A model generated the notes under the pieces. That model was not told where the DNA came from, did not search any database, and saw only the letters and a list, made by a program, of their open reading frames with translations. Shown in pieces: positions 55,317 to 59,298 of a DNA stretch of 59,298 nucleotides (positions within the stretch are counted from its first letter, which is position 1; the number at the start of each line of letters is the position of its first letter). The stretch spans positions 1-59,298 of the forward strand of contig NZ_JAUSLE010000068.1 in assembly GCF_030646845.1 (NCBI RefSeq), in the 5' to 3' direction. This DNA comes from Rhodoferax sp. (lineage in GTDB: Bacteria > Pseudomonadota > Gammaproteobacteria > Burkholderiales > Burkholderiaceae_C). A program made the translations under genes and the position numbers.

Positions 55317-55408
55317 GGTGGAGGTCTCGTGGGTGGTTTTGATTGCTGTCTTGAATCTTCTGCATTGGGCGCTGCAGGCAACGCCCAACACAGACGAATC
55401 AGCGCGGA

Positions 55409-55831
55409 TCAGTCGACCAGTTCTGTCAGTGCCTTGGTATAGCGATTGGCGTGTGAACGCTCGGCCTTGGCCAGCGTCTCAAACCAGTCAGCCACTTCGT
55501 CATGGCCTTCGTCACGAGCGGTCTTGGCCATGCCGGGGTACATGTCGGTGTACTCGTGGGTCTCGCCAGCCACAGCCGACTTGAGGTTGTCACGGGTGGC
55601 GCCGAAGGGCATGCCGGTTGCGGGGTCACCGCACTGCTCAAGCCATTCCAGGTGACCGTGCGCATGACCGGTTTCACCTTCGGCGGTGGAGCGGAACAGC
55701 GCTGCCACGTCAGGCTGACCTTCAACGTCGGCCTTGTTTGCGAAATACAAGTAACGGCGGTTGGCCTGAGACTCGCCTGCGAAGGCGGCTTTCAGGTTGT
55801 CTTCCGTCTTGGAGCCTTTGAGTGCTGCCAT
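55409..55831 (-). CDS. Rubrerythrin, short form without rubredoxin domain
   Basis: A 140-residue ferritin-like diiron protein: [56 protein letters not shown]-type end ([14 protein letters not shown]). The four Glu and two ExxH-type ligands of the diiron site are seen. No CxxC rubredoxin domain, so a separate electron donor is needed, plausibly the downstream Fe-S protein. An AGGAGA site precedes the start. Confidence 0.92.
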   Translation of the reverse strand: MAALKGSKTEDNLKAAFAGESQANRRYLYFANKADVEGQPDVAALFRSTAEGETGHAHGHLEWLEQCGDPATGMPFGATRDNLKSAVAGETHEYTDMYPGMAKTARDEGHDEVADWFETLAKAERSHANRYTKALTELVD

Positions 55832-55959
55832 GGAAATCTCCTAGTGGTTGATGGAAATGCGTGTGCTTTGAACAAAAATTGCCCAAAGACTTTTGCAGAT
55901 TAGCGGCCTTAGGCATACCCGTCTAATTGGCTCCCTTAATCTGGTTAATTGTTTATGGC

Positions 55960-55980
55960 TATCAAAACAGGTTTTTGATA
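55960..55980. promoter_or_regulatory. Inverted repeat in the divergent rubrerythrin/monooxygenase spacer
   Basis: TATCAAAA-CAGGT-TTTTGATA is a perfect 8-bp inverted repeat in a 260-base AT-rich spacer. Each arm ends in TTGATA, a fair -35 element; on the plus strand a GATACA follows after 17 bases. It could be an operator or a pair of divergent -35 boxes. The rest of the spacer (55832-56091) shows no gene. Confidence 0.4.
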
Positions 55981-56091
55981 AAAATCAACCAAATCCAGAT
56001 ACACAGGTGCTCGGCAATAGCCCAAAGACATGAATTGGGATAGAGTTATCCGCTCACGCACCAGCAAGCGTTTCTGATCCTGGAGGTTGTC

Positions 56092-57774
56092 ATGGCCGTC
56101 ACCCCTGATTCTGATTTCACGCAGGGCACAAGCTACAGCCTGCCCGAGTACCCCTTTGTCGAGCCCCCGGAACTGCGCACCGGTGAAGCGCGCCGCTACC
56201 CGGTCGTGGTGGTGGGCGCGGGCATCACCGGCCTGACCATGGCGTGTGCACTGGCTGGGCTGGGCGTGCCTGCGGTTTTGCTGGACGAAGACAACACCGT
56301 GGGAATGAAGGGCGCCTCATCGCAGGGCATCTGCTACACGCAGAAGTCCCTGGAGATATTTGAGCGCCTGGGCATCTACGAGCGCATTGCCGCCAAGGCA
56401 GTCCAGTGGAGTGTGGGCCGCACCTTCTCGGGCCAGGATGAGGTCTACTCCTTCGACCTGCGCCAGCAGAGCAACTTCGGGCTGTCCTGCCAGCCCCCCT
56501 TCATGAACATCCAGCAGTTCTATATTGAAGCTTACCTGGTGGAGCGCATCGCAGAGCTGGGCTCTGTGGACCTGCGCTGGAGCTCAAGGGTGACCGACTT
56601 CGTGCCCGACGACGGACTCAACACGCTCACGGTGCAGACACCGGCCGGCAGCTACACACTGCAGGCCGACTACGTGATTGACGCGACCGGCTCGCACACG
56701 CCATTTCACGCCTGGTGCGGCGCGACCATGACCTCCAAACGGGGCGATGACCTCTGGTGCATTGTTGACGTACGGTTCAAACACCAGCCGCCCGCGGAAC
56801 GCCATACGTGGATCGAAGCGCCCTTCAATCAAAACCTTGCGGTGTGGCAGCACCGGATGGCGGACGATGTGTGGCGCATTGACTACCAGATGGCGCCCGA
56901 CGCCGACCCCGATGACGTGAGCCAGGAGGCACAGGTGCGCGAACGCCTGCAGCGCCAATTTGGAGACGACGTCGAATGCGAAATTGTGTGGGTCGGACCC
57001 TATGCCTATCGCAGCCAGTGCCTTGACCAGCTGCGCCTGGGCAATGTTTTCTTCATGGGTGACGCGGCGAAAATCGTCAGTCCGTTTGGGGCGCGCGGCG
57101 GCAATTCCGGCATTGCCGACGCGGACAACCTGGCCTGGAAGCTGGCGGCCGTGCTCAAGGAGCGGGCACCGCCCGCGCTGCTGGACAGCTACAACGAAGA
57201 GCGACACGAAGCGGCCGAGCAGAATGTGCGCATCACCAACCGCACCGCACGGTTTTTGCGGCCGGCGGACGGCGCGGAGCGCCTGTTCCGCGACGCCACC
57301 ATCGGCCTGGCCCGGCAGTACCCCTTTGCCCGCCAGCTGGTGAACACGGGACGCATGGCGGTGGCCAACAGCTACACGCAATCCAGCGTATGCGAAAGCA
57401 CCGGCGGGCAATCGGTGCAGAACGTGGCGTTCCGCTGGGCCGATGGCAGCAGCGGCGCCGTCAACGACCTGCTGGCATGGGCCAGTGGCGACTTGCTGGT
57501 GCTGGTGTTCGGCCATATCTCGGAAGCCGCCAGCGAGCGCCTGCGCCAACTGGCCAGCCACGCCCCGGTGCGTTGTGTGCAGGTGCTGGAAGCCTACGGC
57601 CGGCCGCAAGCGCTGGAACATGTGATCGACCCGCAGGGCCACCTGCAGGGCGCCTGTCACGTGTTCGGCCATGCCTGGGCCGTGTTGCGTCCCGACGGCT
57701 ATCTGGCGGCAACCGGCGAGACCGTCGACGGCAAGCTGGTTCAATCCATCGAACATGCGCTGGGCATGAAGTGA
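56092..57774 (+). CDS. FAD-dependent aromatic monooxygenase-like protein
   Basis: A 560-residue flavoprotein of the PHBH/MhpA class. GxGxxG in VVVGAGITGLTMACALAGLG, the DG-like motif region YVIDATGSHTPF, and the second FAD motif FMGDAAKIVSPFGARGGNSG followed by IADADNLAWKLAAVL. The C-terminal thioredoxin-like domain (from about 430) is as in phenol hydroxylases. Likely hydroxylates an aromatic compound; substrate unknown. Followed after ten bases by the DUF2783 gene. Confidence 0.9.
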   Translation: MAVTPDSDFTQGTSYSLPEYPFVEPPELRTGEARRYPVVVVGAGITGLTMACALAGLGVPAVLLDEDNTVGMKGASSQGICYTQKSLEIFERLGIYERIAAKAVQWSVGRTFSGQDEVYSFDLRQQSNFGLSCQPPFMNIQQFYIEAYLVERIAELGSVDLRWSSRVTDFVPDDGLNTLTVQTPAGSYTLQADYVIDATGSHTPFHAWCGATMTSKRGDDLWCIVDVRFKHQPPAERHTWIEAPFNQNLAVWQHRMADDVWRIDYQMAPDADPDDVSQEAQVRERLQRQFGDDVECEIVWVGPYAYRSQCLDQLRLGNVFFMGDAAKIVSPFGARGGNSGIADADNLAWKLAAVLKERAPPALLDSYNEERHEAAEQNVRITNRTARFLRPADGAERLFRDATIGLARQYPFARQLVNTGRMAVANSYTQSSVCESTGGQSVQNVAFRWADGSSGAVNDLLAWASGDLLVLVFGHISEAASERLRQLASHAPVRCVQVLEAYGRPQALEHVIDPQGHLQGACHVFGHAWAVLRPDGYLAATGETVDGKLVQSIEHALGMK

Positions 57775-57784
57775 GGAGTGCAAC

Positions 57785-57985
57785 ATGACCACCAATATGA
57801 AAACCACACTCCATCTTCAGGACGCCGATGCTTTCTACGAGCAGCTGCTGGACGCCCATGCGGGCCTCGACCGCGAGCAGTCGGAATTGCTCAACGCCCG
57901 GCTCATCCTGCTGCTGGCGAACCAGGTGGGGGATTCGAAAGTGTTGCGGGAGTGTCTGCAGGCTGCCAGCGCGCCACCGCCTTGA
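57785..57985 (+). CDS. DUF2783 family small protein
   Basis: A 66-residue protein (DADAFYEQLLDAHAGLDREQ, SELLNARLILLLANQVGD) of DUF2783, which typically sits next to flavin monooxygenases of this class. It starts ten bases after the monooxygenase stop, so is in its operon. Function unknown; possibly an accessory subunit. Confidence 0.85.
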   Translation: MTTNMKTTLHLQDADAFYEQLLDAHAGLDREQSELLNARLILLLANQVGDSKVLRECLQAASAPPP

Positions 57986-58033
57986 CGCGGGGCTAAAAGA
58001 TCACTTTCGGGATGGTCATAATGGCCCGCAACA

Positions 58034-58930
58034 ATGACCATCCCAACGACCACCCAACTCCGGTTTTCCCAGACCCCTTCCCTCTGGGGTAGTTTTTTCA
58101 AGGTAATGCTGCTCCGGCGTCCAAAGTGCGCACCGGAGCACGCCTTGAACAACCGCATTGAGGCCTCCCTGACCGGACTGCGCGCCAATTCCCGCCAGTT
58201 GGCGGACTACTCGACGCAGTGCGCCCTGACGCCCGGTCCCGCGCTGCCGCTGATTTATCCGCACCTGCTGGCCATGCCTTTGCACATGGCGATGCTGACC
58301 CACAAGACCTTTCCCCTGGCGCTGATGGGGCTGGTGCATGTATCGAACCGGATCACCTCGCACCAGCCCATTCCCACCGATGCCACGATGGAGCTGCACT
58401 GCCGGATCGACGGCATCCAGCAAACGGAGCGCGGACAGTCGTTCGAGATCCAGACCCGCGTGTGCCGGGAAGGCCGCACCGTCTGGCAGGAGCACAGCAC
58501 TTTTCTGGCGCCCTCAGGCCAGCGCACGCGAGGCGCAGCCAGCGCACCCGACGTGCCCGCCAGACCCGAGGAACCTTTGGCGCGCTGGGCCGTGGCGGCC
58601 AATGCCGGGCGACGCTACTCGCGCGTCACCGGCGACTGGAATCCAATCCATGTCTCGGCCTGGACGGCGCGGCTGTTTGGCTACCCGCGCGCGATCGCCC
58701 ACGGCATGTGGTCGCTCGGCCGCTGCGCTGCGCTCTTGCAGCATGCGCACACCTCCACCGGTCCGACCGTGCTGGAGGCCCGGTTCAAACGACCCCTGAC
58801 GCTGCCGGGGCAGGTCGCCCTGTACGCAACAAGCGCAACCGGGCCGGCGACGCACTTCCGGCTGGCGGTGGAGCCGACAGGCGAGCCCCACATCGAGGGT
58901 CGAATCGAAACGGGGCCCGGCGTCGAATAA
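58034..58930 (+). CDS. MaoC-like dehydratase
   Basis: A 298-residue protein with an N-terminal degenerate hot-dog half and a C-terminal MaoC domain. The hydratase-2 motif YSRVTGDWNPIHVSAWTARL with Asp and His plus GYPRAIAHGMW is present. Likely acts on an enoyl-CoA or hydroxyacyl-CoA. It follows the monooxygenase pair by 48 bases and may belong to the same pathway. Confidence 0.87.
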   Translation: MTIPTTTQLRFSQTPSLWGSFFKVMLLRRPKCAPEHALNNRIEASLTGLRANSRQLADYSTQCALTPGPALPLIYPHLLAMPLHMAMLTHKTFPLALMGLVHVSNRITSHQPIPTDATMELHCRIDGIQQTERGQSFEIQTRVCREGRTVWQEHSTFLAPSGQRTRGAASAPDVPARPEEPLARWAVAANAGRRYSRVTGDWNPIHVSAWTARLFGYPRAIAHGMWSLGRCAALLQHAHTSTGPTVLEARFKRPLTLPGQVALYATSATGPATHFRLAVEPTGEPHIEGRIETGPGVE

Positions 58931-58952
58931 AATCAGCTGCTCCCAGCCTTTC

Positions 58953-58991
58953 CTCACCAGCGGCATCTCTCCTTTCGGGTGAGCCGCTTTT
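58953..58991 (+). promoter_or_regulatory. Alternative hairpins in the valS leader
   Basis: Two mutually exclusive stems can form: CTCACC (58953-58958) with GGTGAG (58978-58983), or AGCGGC (58959-58964) with GCCGCT (58983-58988) followed by TTT. The second looks like a weak terminator of the MaoC transcript; the overlap suggests possible attenuation. Confidence 0.35.
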
Positions 58992-59041
58992 GCCTCCGGC
59001 GACCCGCACCCGGGTCCTGGGGCGAAAACGCCAAAGACACC

Positions 59042-59298
59042 ATGAACGACGCACTGCAACAACCCGGCCTGAACAGCCTGTCCAAATCATTCGAGCCTGC
59101 CGCGCTGGAAGCGCACTGGGGTCCCGAATGGGAAAAACGTGGCTACGCCGTCGCGGGCTACCGGGGCACGGGCAAGCCAAAAGAGGGCGCCGCGTCCTTC
59201 GCCATCCAGTTGCCACCGCCCAATGTCACGGGCACGCTGCACATGGGGCACGCCTTCAACCAGACCATCATGGACTCGCTCACGCGCTACCACCGCAT
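59042..59298 (+). CDS. valS: Valyl-tRNA synthetase, 5' part (3' end outside window)
   Basis: Class I synthetase charging tRNA-Val. The first 85 codons are seen, with [14 protein letters not shown] and the catalytic HIGH-type motif in [15 protein letters not shown]. The ATG at 59042 (MNDALQQP) starts about 110 bases after the MaoC-like gene. The frame is open to the window edge. Confidence 0.95.
   Translation, partial: MNDALQQPGLNSLSKSFEPAALEAHWGPEWEKRGYAVAGYRGTGKPKEGAASFAIQLPPPNVTGTLHMGHAFNQTIMDSLTRYHR

Overview
The window is a chromosomal segment of a GC-rich betaproteobacterium, most likely Burkholderiales/Comamonadaceae (Rhodoferax/Polaromonas-like). The evidence is the style of the proteins and gene orders (the hemCDXY run next to ppc, a PEP-CTERM protein, an RcnB/CigR-like protein, the rubrerythrin/Fe-S reductase/DUF3501 cassette) and a dispersed repeat of about 50 bp that I associate from memory with this family. 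This placement is inference from sequence character; no database search was possible. No rRNA, tRNA, CRISPR array, intact insertion sequence or prophage was seen.

Layout. 1-2.3 kb: 3' part of rne, ended by a hairpin terminator. 2.4-7.6 kb, minus strand: hemC-hemD-hemX-hemY, then a degenerate GGDEF protein. 7.6-13.9 kb: ppc, an AlgZ/AlgR-like two-component system on the minus strand, and argH. 13.9-17.9 kb, minus strand: an envelope-stress-like group (Kbp-like LysM protein, GlsB/YeaQ membrane protein, intact GGDEF cyclase), a methyltransferase, a PEP-CTERM protein and an RcnB/CigR-like protein. 17.9-20 kb: thiC with a TPP riboswitch. 20.1-28.5 kb: a bacterial alpha-2-macroglobulin with an intact CLEQ thioester, overlapping pbpC. 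28.6-33.8 kb: a loosely packed accessory stretch (alpha/beta hydrolase, two VOC proteins, a SnoaL-like protein, a phasin, a TetR relic, small secreted proteins). 33.9-39.7 kb: a YebC paralogue, Ogt, a LysE exporter, PFK, a FAD oxidoreductase and an alpha-hydroxy-acid dehydrogenase.

39.6-42.4 kb holds the most distinctive system: a compact minus-strand operon bufA-bufB-bufC-doxX. BufA is a DUF2282 cysteine-containing precursor, BufB a DUF692/MNIO multinuclear iron oxidase, BufC a DUF2063 partner. Three of its genes are joined by ATGA overlaps, and an ECF-sigma-like promoter lies upstream. This is a bufferin-type metal-chelating RiPP locus, probably for copper defence.

42.4-48.4 kb: a HAD hydrolase, a Pat-type protein acetyltransferase, a UbiA prenyltransferase overlapping dinB, and a small membrane protein. 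48.4-49.7 kb: a defence-island remnant made of the decayed 3' end of a DNA methyltransferase, broken by repeats, beside a CcdB-type toxin with a chimeric AbrB/CcdA-like antitoxin. 49.8-59.3 kb: a dienoyl-CoA isomerase-like crotonase, queF, a hydrolase, yaaA, the DUF3501/Fe-S reductase/rubrerythrin cassette, a flavin monooxygenase with DUF2783, a MaoC-like protein and the start of valS.

A cross-cutting feature is a dispersed repeat with at least eight recognisable copies. Several lie in frame inside genes (hemD, the macroglobulin gene, pbpC twice, dinB). In pbpC one copy appears to supply the membrane-anchor/signal segment.
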